DNA of 64,000 nucleotides from Nonomuraea soli (GCF_013761175.1 NZ_JACDUR010000009.1:372001-436000), one strand, 5' to 3'. Positions 16,377 to 24,730 are shown, counted from the stretch's first letter. Made by a program: numbers and translations. The notes: generated by a model not told the origin, from the letters alone.

Positions 16377-17099
16377 TCAGCGGGGAGCTAGGCGGCCGCG
16401 GACCATCAGGGCGGCGCCCGCGACGGCGGCGGGCATGGCGATCACGGCCACCAGCGGTACCAGGAAGAGCAGGAAGATGGGCACCCCGAACCCGAGCGTG
16501 AGCGGCAGGTTCTTGCGCAGCAGTGCCATGCGGGCCTTGCGGGGCAGGTCGCGGCGCTCCAGGGCCAGCGTGGTGAGCTCGACGCTCAGGAAGAAGCCCG
16601 ACACCATGGCGCCGATCACCGGCACCACGGTCTGGCCGATGACCGGGATGAAGCCGAGGACGAAGAGCGGGATCGTGAAGGCCAGGACGTAGAGCAGCGT
16701 GACGAGGCTGTCGCGGATCGAACGCGGCAGGGTGCGCCACCACGGCTTCTCCTCGTGGTCGGGCAGAGGGTCGGCCTCGCCGGAGAGGCGCTCGTAGAAG
16801 GGTTCGCCGATGGCGAGCGTCAGGGCCGCATAGGTGATCACTGCCAGGGCGAGGCCGCCGATGAAGATGATCACGCCCATGATGGTGCGGAAAGTGTCGC
16901 GCCAGCTCCAGGAGTCGGCGAAGGGGGTGAGAAAGTCCGCGATCTCGAAGGCGTACTGGCCGAGGAAGATCAGCGCCACGACGTACACGACGAAGGCGAT
17001 CACGGCGGGGATCAGCCCGAACAGCCACCACCGGCCGTGCTTGGCCACCCAGCCGATGCCCTGGAAGAAGAAGCCCACACCGCTGAAGAAGTCGCGCAT
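16377..17099 (-). CDS. EI24-domain (CysZ-like) membrane protein
   Basis: A 240-residue membrane protein with about four helices: WWLFGLIPAVIAFVVYVVAL, FRTIMGVIIFIGGLALAVIT, LYVLAFTIPLFVLGFIPVIG, and the C-terminal FGVPIFLLFLVPLVAVIAMP. The start (DFFSGVGFFFQGIGWV) and PVIGQTVVPVIGAMVSGFFL match the EI24/CysZ pattern. CysZ relatives move sulfate; the actinobacterial EI24 proteins are not all proven transporters, so the substrate is open. It lies 10 bp downstream of maf. A TAGGTT hexamer at 17107-17112, overlapping the maf stop, sits 7 nt before the ATG, so the gene may have its own leaderless transcript. Confidence 0.85.
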   Translation of the reverse strand: MRDFFSGVGFFFQGIGWVAKHGRWWLFGLIPAVIAFVVYVVALIFLGQYAFEIADFLTPFADSWSWRDTFRTIMGVIIFIGGLALAVITYAALTLAIGEPFYERLSGEADPLPDHEEKPWWRTLPRSIRDSLVTLLYVLAFTIPLFVLGFIPVIGQTVVPVIGAMVSGFFLSVELTTLALERRDLPRKARMALLRKNLPLTLGFGVPIFLLFLVPLVAVIAMPAAVAGAALMVRGRLAPR

Positions 17100-17106
17100 G
17101 CGGAGA

Positions 17107-17112
17107 AACCTA
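17107..17112 (-). promoter_or_regulatory. Predicted -10 of a leaderless EI24 transcript
   Basis: TAGGTT on the minus strand is followed by 7 nt and the ATG at 17099. It coincides with the maf stop codon. Confidence 0.4.
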
Positions 17113-17691
17113 GCGCCAGAAGTCGGTCACCGCGTAGCCGAGTTCGTCGAGCAGGGTGCGCACCCTGGGCAGGGAGATCCCCAGGACGTTTCCATGGTCA
17201 CCGTCGATGCTCTCGACGAACCAGCCGCCGAAGCCGTCGAGAGTGAAACCGCCGGCGACGGCGAGGGGTTCGCCGGTGGCCACATAGGCCGCGATCTCGT
17301 CGTCGGTGGGGGTGGCGAAGCGCACGACCGTGGACTCCGCCGCCGAGACCTCGCGGCCGGTCGCGGTGTCGATCAGACAGTGGCCGGTGACCAGGCGGCC
17401 GGTGCGTCCGCGCATGAGGCGCCAGCGTTCGGCGGCGACCTCGGGGGTGCCCGGCTTGCCGTACGGCCGGCCGTCGAGTTCGAGGATGGAGTCGCAGCCG
17501 ATGACGACGGCGCCCGAGAGGTCGGCGGCGACCTTGCGGGCCTTCTCCTGGGCGAGGCGGAGGGCCAGTTGGGCGGGGGTGGGGGCTGACAGGGCTTCCT
17601 CGTCGACGCCGCTGACGATCACCTTCGGGTCGATTCCTGCGCTGCGCAGGAGAGCGAGACGGGCGGGTGATGCGGAGGCGAGGACGATCAT
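17110..17691 (-). CDS. maf: Maf-like nucleotide pyrophosphatase
   Basis: A 193-residue Maf/Ham1-type NTP pyrophosphatase. The start MIVLASASPARLALLRSAGI is the family hallmark (the usual S-x-S-P-R-R is S-A-S-P-A-R here), followed by LRLAQEKARKVA, VVIGCDSILELDGRPYGKPG (the catalytic Asp region) and FTLDGFGGWFVESIDGDHGN. It would hydrolyse dTTP/UTP or modified nucleotides to monophosphate plus pyrophosphate, protecting nucleotide pools; older annotations call it a septum inhibitor. TAAACT lies 6 nt before ATG 17691, suggesting leaderless expression. It precedes the EI24 gene by 10 bp. Confidence 0.93.
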   Translation of the reverse strand: MIVLASASPARLALLRSAGIDPKVIVSGVDEEALSAPTPAQLALRLAQEKARKVAADLSGAVVIGCDSILELDGRPYGKPGTPEVAAERWRLMRGRTGRLVTGHCLIDTATGREVSAAESTVVRFATPTDDEIAAYVATGEPLAVAGGFTLDGFGGWFVESIDGDHGNVLGISLPRVRTLLDELGYAVTDFWR

Positions 17692-17697
17692 TTGGCC

Positions 17698-17703
17698 AGT
17701 TTA
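17698..17703 (-). promoter_or_regulatory. Predicted -10 of a leaderless maf transcript
   Basis: TAAACT on the minus strand is followed by 6 nt (GGCCAA) and the maf ATG. No SD is present. Confidence 0.4.
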
Positions 17704-17780
17704 CCGGGATGGAGGCACAGACCGAGGTGGGAAGGGAGGAGGCGCTGGTGCGAAGGGAGGGCCTGCGGCGCGTGGTGCGG

Positions 17781-17828
17781 GAGCGCGTGGGTGCGGGAGC
17801 GCGTGGGTGCGGGAGCGCGTGGGTGCGG
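17781..17828. repeat. Three perfect 16-bp tandem units
   Basis: The unit GAGCGCGTGGGTGCGG occurs at 17781, 17797 and 17813 without mismatch, between maf and the DUF937 gene. Confidence 0.92.
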
Positions 17829-17894
17829 CGGGGGCCTGGGCGGGTTGTGTGGGTGTGAGTGGTTCAGGTGGCCCGCCCTGGCCTCGCGTCGCCG

Positions 17895-18551
17895 TCACCA
17901 GTCTGGGTTGGAGCCGCCCCCGCCCTGCGCCGACTGCGGCTGGCGCTGCTCGGTCGCCGGGGCCGCTGACTGCTGCGGTGCGGACTGCTGCTGCGAGCCG
18001 CCGCCGAGGAGGCCGCCGAGCAGGTCCCCGAGGCCGCCGCCTCCGCTGCCGCCGAGGATGGCGCCCAGGAGGTCGCCCAGGCCGCCGCTCGACATGTCGG
18101 TGGTTTCCTTGTTCAGGTCCTGTGCGACCGCGCCTGCGTCCATGTTCTGCTTGCTCGCGCGGTTGGCGAGCAGGGACATCACCATCGGTGCCAGGAGAGG
18201 CAGCAGCTTGGCGATGGTGCCCATGTTGATCCCGGCGAACTGGGAGATGCCGGCCGCGGCCTGCTGAGTGCCCTGTTCGCCGAGGACGTGCTCCAGGATG
18301 CCCTGGCCGTCGCGGGTCACCGAGGACACGTCCGAGTTGAACGGGTCGCTGGTGACGTGGTCGTCCAGGGCCGAGCGCAGCGCTTCGGCGCCTTCCGGGC
18401 GGTCGGCGTTGACCGCCATGCCGCCGACGATGGTGCCCGCGGCGGCTTCGACTGCTTGCTTGGCTGTGGAGACGTCCGTGCCGAGCAGGCCTGCGATCTG
18501 CTCAAGGCCGGAGTTGCCCAATTGCTGAAGAAGTTCATCGTTGAGGCTCAC
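17895..18551 (-). CDS. DUF937 domain-containing protein
   Basis: A 218-residue protein matching the DUF937 family: VSLNDELLQQLGNSGLEQIA, GLLGTDVSTAKQAVEAAAGT and ILEHVLGEQGTQQAAAGISQ, followed by LLPLLAPMVMSLLANRA. This resembles YidB-like helical proteins. The C-terminal third is low-complexity Gly/Leu (GGLGDLLGAILGGSGGGGLG), then Gln/Ser/Pro. Function is unknown. GTG 18549-18551 is taken because the family begins with this helix; there is no strong SD. No signal peptide is seen, so it is probably cytoplasmic. Confidence 0.85.
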   Translation of the reverse strand: MSLNDELLQQLGNSGLEQIAGLLGTDVSTAKQAVEAAAGTIVGGMAVNADRPEGAEALRSALDDHVTSDPFNSDVSSVTRDGQGILEHVLGEQGTQQAAAGISQFAGINMGTIAKLLPLLAPMVMSLLANRASKQNMDAGAVAQDLNKETTDMSSGGLGDLLGAILGGSGGGGLGDLLGGLLGGGSQQQSAPQQSAAPATEQRQPQSAQGGGGSNPDW

Positions 18552-18610
18552 GAGGGGGAGCTTCCCGGCGGTAAATCGGGATAAATGCCGTTTAGGGCAA
18601 AGATTCCGCA

Positions 18611-18652
18611 GGCACCAGGCATCCGGCACCAGGCATCCGGCACCAGGCGGAT
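18611..18652. repeat. Three 14-bp tandem units
   Basis: The unit GGCACCAGGCATCC is perfect at 18611 and 18625; a third copy at 18639 has a changed end. Confidence 0.85.
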
Positions 18653-18697
18653 GTGGGGCCGTCGGGATCGACGGCCCACGGGCTAAAGCGGCTTCAC

Positions 18698-18805
18698 GGG
18701 GTGAAGTGGCCTGACGGGGTGGAGCGGCCGTGCGGGGTGGAGCGGCCGTGCGGGGTGGAGTGGCCGTGCGGGGTGAAGTGGCCGTGCGGGGTGAAGTGGC
18801 CTGAC
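18698..18805. repeat. Six 18-bp tandem units
   Basis: The unit GGGGTGGAGCGGCCGTGC and close variants run head to tail six times. The first and last units (GGGGTGAAGTGGCCTGAC) are identical to each other and differ from the four inner ones. Confidence 0.9.
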
Positions 18806-19005
18806 GGAGGCGGAGCGGACCCACGGAGGGGAGCGGCTGTGCGCAGCGAGAGGAGCCAGGCGGGCCTCGGGCCGACAGCAGCCGTGTCGCTATGCGTGGC
18901 TGCGGACCGAGCTGCGCGGAGGTCGCGGAACCGTGGCCGGAGAAGCGGACCACGGGCGGACCCGGCTACGTGCCAGCCCGGGCCACCCGCGCACCACCAC
19001 CCCAG

Positions 19006-20565
19006 CTACGCGTAGGTCTCGAACTCGGCGACCTTCGGCGTCCCGTTCGCGCTCACGATCTTGAACGTGATCTTCGCCAGCGACGTCGAAGCGAAGGTGA
19101 TCGCCCCCGCCCCCGTCCCCGACTTCAGCACCGCGCCCGTGTCGGCATTGATGACCTGCCACGACCCGATGACACCCGCCGCTCCCGACGCCTCACGGAT
19201 GACGATCCCGGAGATCGACTTGGCCGAGCTCCACTTGATCGACACCGACCCGGTCGATCCGACCGGCGACCAGTACGTGGCCAGGTTGCCGTCGCGCACG
19301 TTGCCGTAGCTGGTGCCGTCGGCCTTGCTGGAGCCGTCCGAGCCCGCGCCGATGCTCAGGTTGGTGCCCCCAGGGGGCGCGGTCGGCGTGGAAGTGGGCG
19401 TCGCGGTGGGAGTCGCGGTGGGCGTCGACGACGAGGTCGGCGTGGGTGACGGTGTCGTGGGCGAGCAGCTGCCGTCCGACACTCGCAGGCCCGTGTTGGC
19501 GCCCGCGGTCTGGCGCACGATGTTCGGCACGCAGGAGGCCCCGTCGAGACGGTAGGAGTACGGCACGCTGACGGTGGTGTTCGACTGCGGGTTGGGCCCG
19601 GCGGGCTTGAAGTCGGTGCCCGGACTGGACCAGGTCACGTTGTCGAAGACGTTGCCGGCCACCTGCCAGTAACCCGCCTCGGAGGTGTAGAAGGTGCCCA
19701 GGACGTCCTTGGAGTCCTTGAAGTAGTTGTTCTCCACCTTGGCCCGCCCGCCGGCACGCGAGTTGATGCCGGACTCGTTCAGGCTGACGTAGGAGTTGTT
19801 GAAGATGTGCGAGATGCCTCCGCGCAGCAGGGGCGTGCGCGAGTCGATGTTCTCGTACAGGTTGTGGTGGAAGGTGACGTAGCCGTTGCTGCGGTCGCTC
19901 TCGCTGGAGCCGATGAGCCCGCCGCGGCCGGAGTTGCGCAGGATGCTGTAGGACAGGGTCACGTACTGCGTGTTGTCCTTCATGTCGAACAGCCCGTCGA
20001 AGCCCTCGGACTCGCCGCCCGAGGCAAGCAGGGTGGCGTGGTCGACCCAGACGTTGCGGACGTCGCTCTCCATGGAGATGGCGTCGCCGCCGTTGGAGGT
20101 GGGCGAGCCCGACTTCTTGACGTTCCTGACGGTGACGTTCTGGATGATGATGTTGCTGGCTTCGCGGATGTGGATGCCGACCTGGTCGAAGACGGCCCCG
20201 GCGCCGACACCGACGATGGTGACGTTGCTGATCTGCTTGAGCTCGATCACGCCCGCGGCGGTGTTGCAGCTCTCACCGGAGACCTTGGCGGTGTTGCCGT
20301 GGTTGATGGTGCCCTCGACCTGGATGGTGATCGGGGTGCTGCTGCTGGCGCGGCCGCAGAGGGCGGCGTGGATCTGGGTTCCGGTGGTGGCCTTGACCGT
20401 CTGGCCGCCTGCGCCGCCGGTGGTTCCGCCGTTGCTCGACGCGTAGCCGGTGGCGGTCCCGACGGCCGCCGTGGCCTGGAGCGCCGGGAGGGCCACGGCT
20501 GCCACGCCGGTGACGGCGGCTGTGGCCAGCGCTGCCGTGAGCCGTAAAGCCGCTGCTCGTTTCAT
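19006..20565 (-). CDS. Secreted pectate lyase (PL1-like) with C-terminal F5/8C-like domain
   Basis: A 519-residue exoenzyme. A signal peptide (residues 1-34, ending LPALQATAA) is followed by a right-handed beta-helix lyase: GVIELKQISNVTIVGVGAGA, IREASNIIIQNVTVRNVKKS, SMESDVRNVWVDHATLLASG (the WVDH motif of PL1) and GLFDMKDNTQYVTLSYSIL. It would cleave polygalacturonate by calcium-dependent beta-elimination. A Thr/Pro linker of about 30 residues near 375-400 leads to a discoidin/CBM32-like module (DGNLATYWSPVGSTGSVSIK). ATG 20563-20565 is preceded by AGGAAGG. A perfect 14-bp LacI-type palindrome about 105 bp upstream suggests sugar-responsive repression. Confidence 0.92.
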   Translation of the reverse strand: MKRAAALRLTAALATAAVTGVAAVALPALQATAAVGTATGYASSNGGTTGGAGGQTVKATTGTQIHAALCGRASSSTPITIQVEGTINHGNTAKVSGESCNTAAGVIELKQISNVTIVGVGAGAVFDQVGIHIREASNIIIQNVTVRNVKKSGSPTSNGGDAISMESDVRNVWVDHATLLASGGESEGFDGLFDMKDNTQYVTLSYSILRNSGRGGLIGSSESDRSNGYVTFHHNLYENIDSRTPLLRGGISHIFNNSYVSLNESGINSRAGGRAKVENNYFKDSKDVLGTFYTSEAGYWQVAGNVFDNVTWSSPGTDFKPAGPNPQSNTTVSVPYSYRLDGASCVPNIVRQTAGANTGLRVSDGSCSPTTPSPTPTSSSTPTATPTATPTSTPTAPPGGTNLSIGAGSDGSSKADGTSYGNVRDGNLATYWSPVGSTGSVSIKWSSAKSISGIVIREASGAAGVIGSWQVINADTGAVLKSGTGAGAITFASTSLAKITFKIVSANGTPKVAEFETYA

Positions 20566-20899
20566 CTGGTCTCGCCTTCCTGACCGTAAGAGGATGCCGC
20601 GGGGGCGGCGGCATCAGGGCTCGCCGGAGGCGCTGCGGGCCAGGCAGCTCTCGCTCGGCGACAAGGATGGAAAGCGCTTTCCGCAACCTTTAATCGACCC
20701 TAAAGGCGTCCGTCAAAAGGTGTCAACGGCGCGAGCAAAAGCTGCAACAATCCTGCACACACGGCTGTGAGAATTGCAGCAACCCGCCGCACCCCAGCGC
20801 CCCGGCGTACGAAGCGCCCCCCAGCCCCGCCGCACCGCAGGGTCCCGGCCTACAAAGCACCCCAGGGCCCCGGCCTACAAAGCACCCCAGGGCCCCGGC
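20566..20899. other. Intergenic region upstream of the pectate lyase
   Basis: About 330 bp between the FtsH stop and the pectate lyase start. It contains the 14-bp palindrome at 20669-20682, an AT-richer stretch around 20685-20760 that probably carries the lyase promoter, and a 25-bp repeat block at 20835-20909. No ORF is supported. Confidence 0.6.
20669..20682. promoter_or_regulatory. LacI-family-type operator upstream of the pectate lyase
   Basis: GGAAAGCGCTTTCC is a perfect 14-bp palindrome with the central CG typical of LacI/GalR-family operators. It lies 104 bp upstream of the lyase start codon. Confidence 0.6.
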
Positions 20900-20909
20900 C
20901 TACGAAGCG
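20835..20909. repeat. Three 25-bp tandem units running into the ftsH 3' end
   Basis: A 25-bp unit beginning CCCCAGGGCCCCGGCC and ending TACAAAGCA is present at 20860 and, with changes, at 20885; a divergent copy begins near 20835. The last copy covers the FtsH stop codon at 20900-20902. Confidence 0.8.
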
Positions 20910-22828
20910 CGCCCCAGCCCCGCCGCCCGGTAGGCCGCCGCCTCGTCGAGCGTCTCGTGCTCCAGCAGCGCCACCACGATGGCCTCGAGCTTGTCGCGGT
21001 TGTCCATCAGCAACCGCACGGCCTGCTCGTAGCACTCGTCCACGATCCGGCGCACCTCGTCGTCGACCGCCGCCAGGGTGGCGGGAGCGGCCTGCGGAGG
21101 GCCCTCCGACGGGATGATCGTCAGTGGCCCGATCTTCTCTGACATGCCCCAGCGCCCGACCATCCCGCGAGCGATCATGGTGACCTGCTCCAGGTCGTTC
21201 TCGGCGCCGGTGGTGATGACGTCGTAGATGACCTTCTCGGCCGCCATGCCGCCCAGCGCGCCGATGATGCGCCCGCGCAGGTAGTTGTAGTCGTAGGCGT
21301 ACCGGTCGGTGTCGGGCGTGGACAGGGTGACGCCCAGCGCCCGGCCGCGCGGGATGATCGAGATCTTGCGCACCGGGTCGGCGCCGGGCTGGAGCATGCC
21401 GAGCAGCGCGTGGCCCGCCTCGTGGTAGGCGGTCCTGGTGCGCTCCTCCTCCGGCATCACGATGCTGCGTGCCGTACCCAGCTGGAGCTTCTCCAGGGCG
21501 TCGGCGAAGTCGGCCATGGAGACCTTCTCCTTGCCGCGCTTGGCGGCCAGGAGGGCGGCCTCGTTGACGAGGTTGGCCAGGTCGGCGCCTGTCATGCCGG
21601 GCGAGGTCTTGGCGAGCTGGTCCAGCGAGACGTCTCCGTCGAGCGGGACGCCACGGGTGTGCACCTCGAGGATGGCCACGCGGCCCTTGGCGTCGGGCGG
21701 GGCGACCATGACGGTGCGGTCGAAGCGGCCGGGGCGCAGCAGGGCCGGATCGAGCACCTCGGGACGGTTGGTGGCGCCGATGACGATGACGCCCTCGCCG
21801 CCGGAGAAGCCGTCCATCTCGGTGAGGATCTGGTTGAGCGTCTGCTCGCGCTCGTCGTGGCCGCCGATGCCGGAGTTGCCGCCGCGGGCACGGCCGATGG
21901 CGTCGATCTCGTCGATGAAGATGATCGAGGGGGCGACCTTGCGCGCCTCCTCGAACAGGTCGCGCACGCGGGAGGCGCCGACGCCGACGATCATCTCGAT
22001 GAACTCGGAGGCGCTGGCCGAGAAGAACGGCACGTTGGCCTCGCCGGCGACGGCGCGCGCCAGCAGGGTCTTGCCGGTGCCGGGAGGACCGGCGAGCAGC
22101 ACGCCCTTGGGCAGCTTGGCCCCGAGACGGCGGTACTTGCCGGGGTCCTTGAGGTAGTCGACGATCTCGACGAGCTCGTTCTCGACCTCGTCGATGCCGG
22201 CGACGTCCTCGAAGTTGACGCGCACCTTGGCGGCTTCGACCGGTTTGGATGACTTCGACTTGCCCAGGCCGCCCAGGCCTCCGCCGCCGCCCATCATCGA
22301 GGCGCCGCGCCGCATGATCCAGACCCAGAGCCCGACCAGGAGCAGGAGCGGCAGCAGGGACAGGATCAGGTTCCAGAAGACGCCGCGGTTGGTGCTGATC
22401 GGCTCGGAGGTGATCTCCACGCCCGAGTTGGTCAGCTGCTGCATGAGCTGGGTGTCGTCGACGAAGACCGGGATCTCGGTGACGAAGTTCGTGTAGGACT
22501 TGTTGTCGCTGTCGGGGTCCTGCGCGGCGGTCTTGAGCACGCCGGTCACGGAGTAGCCCTGCGCCGAGATGTCCTTGACGTTCTTGGCGTTGACCTGGTT
22601 GATGAACTGTGAGTACGAGATCGTCTCGGGCGGATCGCCGTCGAAGAAGGACGAGATCAGGAAGAACGCCGCGTAGACGACCAGCAGGGTCAGCGCGAAG
22701 CGCCACCAGTTGATCTTCGGACGCCCGCCGCCGGGCGTGCCCGGCAGACCTTCGGCCCGCCATGGCGGCTTCGGCTTGTCCTTGTCCCCATCCTGCGCCG
22801 GCTGTCCCGAACGTTCCACGGCGATCAC
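20900..22828 (-). CDS. ftsH: ATP-dependent zinc metalloprotease FtsH
   Basis: A 642-residue membrane-anchored AAA+ protease. Two membrane segments (WWRFALTLLVVYAAFFLISS near 40 and WNLILSLLPLLLLVGLWVWI near 150) flank an extracytoplasmic domain. The AAA module has VLLAGPPGTGKTLLARAVAG (Walker A near 245), IIFIDEIDAIGRARG (Walker B) and an arginine-finger region (PALLRPGRFDRTV). The zinc site is TAYHEAGHALLGM (HEAGH near 470). It degrades misassembled membrane proteins and short-lived cytosolic proteins. GTG 22828 has its SD-like AGGGG almost adjacent, so GTG 22819, nine bases on, is a realistic alternative start. A 16-bp palindrome lies just upstream. The C-terminus is shorter than in some actinobacterial FtsH proteins and ends GLGRAS. 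Confidence 0.95.
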   Translation of the reverse strand: MIAVERSGQPAQDGDKDKPKPPWRAEGLPGTPGGGRPKINWWRFALTLLVVYAAFFLISSFFDGDPPETISYSQFINQVNAKNVKDISAQGYSVTGVLKTAAQDPDSDNKSYTNFVTEIPVFVDDTQLMQQLTNSGVEITSEPISTNRGVFWNLILSLLPLLLLVGLWVWIMRRGASMMGGGGGLGGLGKSKSSKPVEAAKVRVNFEDVAGIDEVENELVEIVDYLKDPGKYRRLGAKLPKGVLLAGPPGTGKTLLARAVAGEANVPFFSASASEFIEMIVGVGASRVRDLFEEARKVAPSIIFIDEIDAIGRARGGNSGIGGHDEREQTLNQILTEMDGFSGGEGVIVIGATNRPEVLDPALLRPGRFDRTVMVAPPDAKGRVAILEVHTRGVPLDGDVSLDQLAKTSPGMTGADLANLVNEAALLAAKRGKEKVSMADFADALEKLQLGTARSIVMPEEERTRTAYHEAGHALLGMLQPGADPVRKISIIPRGRALGVTLSTPDTDRYAYDYNYLRGRIIGALGGMAAEKVIYDVITTGAENDLEQVTMIARGMVGRWGMSEKIGPLTIIPSEGPPQAAPATLAAVDDEVRRIVDECYEQAVRLLMDNRDKLEAIVVALLEHETLDEAAAYRAAGLGRAS

Positions 22829-22831
22829 CCC

Positions 22832-22847
22832 CTAGATCAAGATCTAG
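22832..22847. promoter_or_regulatory. CTAGATC palindrome just upstream of ftsH
   Basis: CTAGATCAAGATCTAG has perfect 7-bp arms and a 2-nt centre. It sits 4 bp before the FtsH start codon and overlaps the stop of the upstream gene. It could be a regulator site or an mRNA hairpin hiding the SD; this is unproven. Confidence 0.35.
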
Positions 22848-23680
22848 CCTAGTCCACGCACCCCCGCGGCTATGCGGGCGACCTGTCCCCATTGCGCCTT
22901 GCGCGTGTCAGGCACGGTGACGAAGGCCAGTCCGGGCTTGTAGGAGCCTCCGTCCATGACGACGACGGCGTCGAGGGCCGTGCGCTTGCCGTACTTCACC
23001 TGGTAGACGAGCATCCAGCCCTTGGGCATCGGCTTGGAGGCGATCCACCGCGTGATCGCCGCGCCGCGGGGGTGGCGGCTGAGCGTCCAGCGGGCGGCGA
23101 GCAGGGCGGTGTCGCGCATCTCCTTCTGCACCTGGATCGGCACGGGGGCGGTGACGAGCATGGCCGCGGTGGTGCCGCGGATGACCTGCCTGGAGGTGTA
23201 GGGGCCGGAGCCGTACTTCTTCCACGGCTTGGCCAGGGCGGGGACGACCAGGCCAGACTCGCGGTCCTTGAGCGTGGCCTTGTACGGGCGCACGGCCTTC
23301 ATCGACAGCCGGGACGGCAGCTTGGCGATTCGGCTGTCGGCGTAGAAGGCCTCCATCGCGGTGTAGCCGGGGGCGAGGGAGGCGCCGGGCGTGGGGGTCG
23401 GACGCGGCGCGGGCGAGGGCGGCGGCGAGGGCGCCGGCGACGTCGCGGGTACGGCTACCGCGCCCCCCGCCGCGGTCGCGGACGAGGTGGGCATCGCCGA
23501 TGGCGCGGCGACCGGCGCAGCCTTGTCCTCGTCCGGACCGGACGGGAGCACCAAGAACACCGCGACGGCCAGCACTACGGCCGCCGCGAGCCCCCGGTAG
23601 ATCAGCCTCATCGGCAGATCTCCGATGAGCGACCGCTTGGGAGGGGAGGGACGGCGCGGCGAAACGACAGAGGAACGCAC
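22844..23680 (-). CDS. Single-pass membrane-anchored protein of unknown function
   Basis: A 278-residue protein: a basic cytoplasmic N-terminus (RRPSPPKRSLIGDL), one membrane helix (GLAAAVVLAVAVFLVLPSG, about residues 31-50), a Pro/Ala/Ser-rich linker (SPAPSPPPSPAPRPTPTPG) and an extracytoplasmic domain of about 170 residues (ESGLVVPALAKPWKKYGSGP, then GWMLVYQVKYGKRTALDAVV). I do not recognise the domain. GTG 23678-23680 is chosen because GGAAGGTGG lies at SD distance; ATG 23609 would remove the basic segment. The gene ends 15 bp before the ftsH start on the same strand, so co-transcription with ftsH is likely. Confidence 0.7.
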   Translation of the reverse strand: MRSSVVSPRRPSPPKRSLIGDLPMRLIYRGLAAAVVLAVAVFLVLPSGPDEDKAAPVAAPSAMPTSSATAAGGAVAVPATSPAPSPPPSPAPRPTPTPGASLAPGYTAMEAFYADSRIAKLPSRLSMKAVRPYKATLKDRESGLVVPALAKPWKKYGSGPYTSRQVIRGTTAAMLVTAPVPIQVQKEMRDTALLAARWTLSRHPRGAAITRWIASKPMPKGWMLVYQVKYGKRTALDAVVVMDGGSYKPGLAFVTVPDTRKAQWGQVARIAAGVRGLG

Positions 23681-23779
23681 GGTCCCACCTTCCCCATCAA
23701 GCACGATCGGGAGCGTACGGCATATCACCGCAAGCCGCCCAGCCTGTATCCGAAGTGTCATCATGACGAGGTGACCCAG

Positions 23780-24730
23780 GTGGAACTCCGCTTCGATCAG
23801 GCTTCTCGCGACAGCCGCACGCACACGAACCTGTCGGCGATCCGGCGCGACAAGACGGGCCTGTGGGTGGCGGGTGACGAGACCGCCACGATCGAGCATC
23901 TGACCTGGACGGGCGATCATTTCGGCGCTCAGCGTGGTTTCCGGCTGGCCGATTTCGTCGACCTCCCGGCGGATCCTGACGCCGAGGCGGACATCGAGGG
24001 GCTGGCCCGACACGACGGGCATCTGTGGGCGATCGGCTCGCACAGCCTCAAGCGCCGCAGGGTCAAAACCACCAGAAACCCGGACAAGGGGATCCGGAGG
24101 CTGGCAACCGTCCTGCGCGAAGAGAACCGGTTCGTCCTCGTACGGCTCCCGCTCGACGCGGCGACGAACTCCCCCGCCAAGGGCGCGATCATGTCGGGCC
24201 GCACCGAGAACCTGGCCTACCACCTGCGCGACGACCCCCACCTGGCGCCCTTCCTGGCCCTGCCGGGCAAGGACAACGGCCTCGACATCGAGGGCATCGC
24301 CGTCACCCGCCACGGCGTGCACCTGGGCCTGCGCGGTCCCGTGCTGCGGGGCTGGGCGGTGGTGCTGGAGATCCATCCCGAGGTCGACGGCGCCCGCATG
24401 CGCCTGCGCCGCCCCTACCGCAAGCACTTCCTGGACCTGGGCGGCCTGGGTGTGCGCGACATGTGCCCGTTCGGCGACGACCTGCTCCTGCTCACCGGCC
24501 CCAGCATGGATCTCGACGGCCCGGTCAGGCTGGTGCGCTGGAACCCTCGCACGCAGCGCGATCTCGTCGACGACCTTCAGGTTCTCGCCGAGCTGCCCTA
24601 CGGCGAAGGCTGTGATCACCCGGAGGGGCTGACGTTGTTGCCCGACGGCCGTGTCATGGTCGTCTACGACAGCCCGTCACCGGCCAGGATGACCGAACAC
24701 GGCGTCTACGCCGACATCGTCACGATCTGA
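23780..24730 (+). CDS. DUF3616 domain-containing protein
   Basis: A 316-residue soluble protein matching DUF3616, which has a beta-propeller-like character: LSAIRRDKTGLWVAGDETAT, then FVDLPADPDAEADIEGLARH, GKDNGLDIEGIAVTRHGVHL and LPYGEGCDHPEGLTLLPDGR. The repeated D-I-E-G and H-P-E-G turns suggest propeller blades. Function is unknown; relatives are found near phosphatases and esterases. GTG 23780 is preferred because GAGGTG (23768-23773) lies 6 nt upstream; GTG 23771 is possible. Its stop overlaps that of the convergent Pth2-like gene by 11 bp. Confidence 0.82.
   Translation: MELRFDQASRDSRTHTNLSAIRRDKTGLWVAGDETATIEHLTWTGDHFGAQRGFRLADFVDLPADPDAEADIEGLARHDGHLWAIGSHSLKRRRVKTTRNPDKGIRRLATVLREENRFVLVRLPLDAATNSPAKGAIMSGRTENLAYHLRDDPHLAPFLALPGKDNGLDIEGIAVTRHGVHLGLRGPVLRGWAVVLEIHPEVDGARMRLRRPYRKHFLDLGGLGVRDMCPFGDDLLLLTGPSMDLDGPVRLVRWNPRTQRDLVDDLQVLAELPYGEGCDHPEGLTLLPDGRVMVVYDSPSPARMTEHGVYADIVTI

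Larger units (their letters stand above)
18552..19005. other. Gene-free stretch dominated by minisatellites
   Basis: About 450 bp between the DUF937 and pectate lyase genes, both on the minus strand. It contains a 14-bp array (18611-18652) and a six-unit 18-bp array (18698-18805), but no credible ORF or hairpin terminator that I can see. Confidence 0.6.

Noticed and set aside
13795..18805. Tandem repeats considered as CRISPR arrays
   Set aside because: Units are adjacent with no unique spacers, 14-18 bp long, and no cas genes are present.
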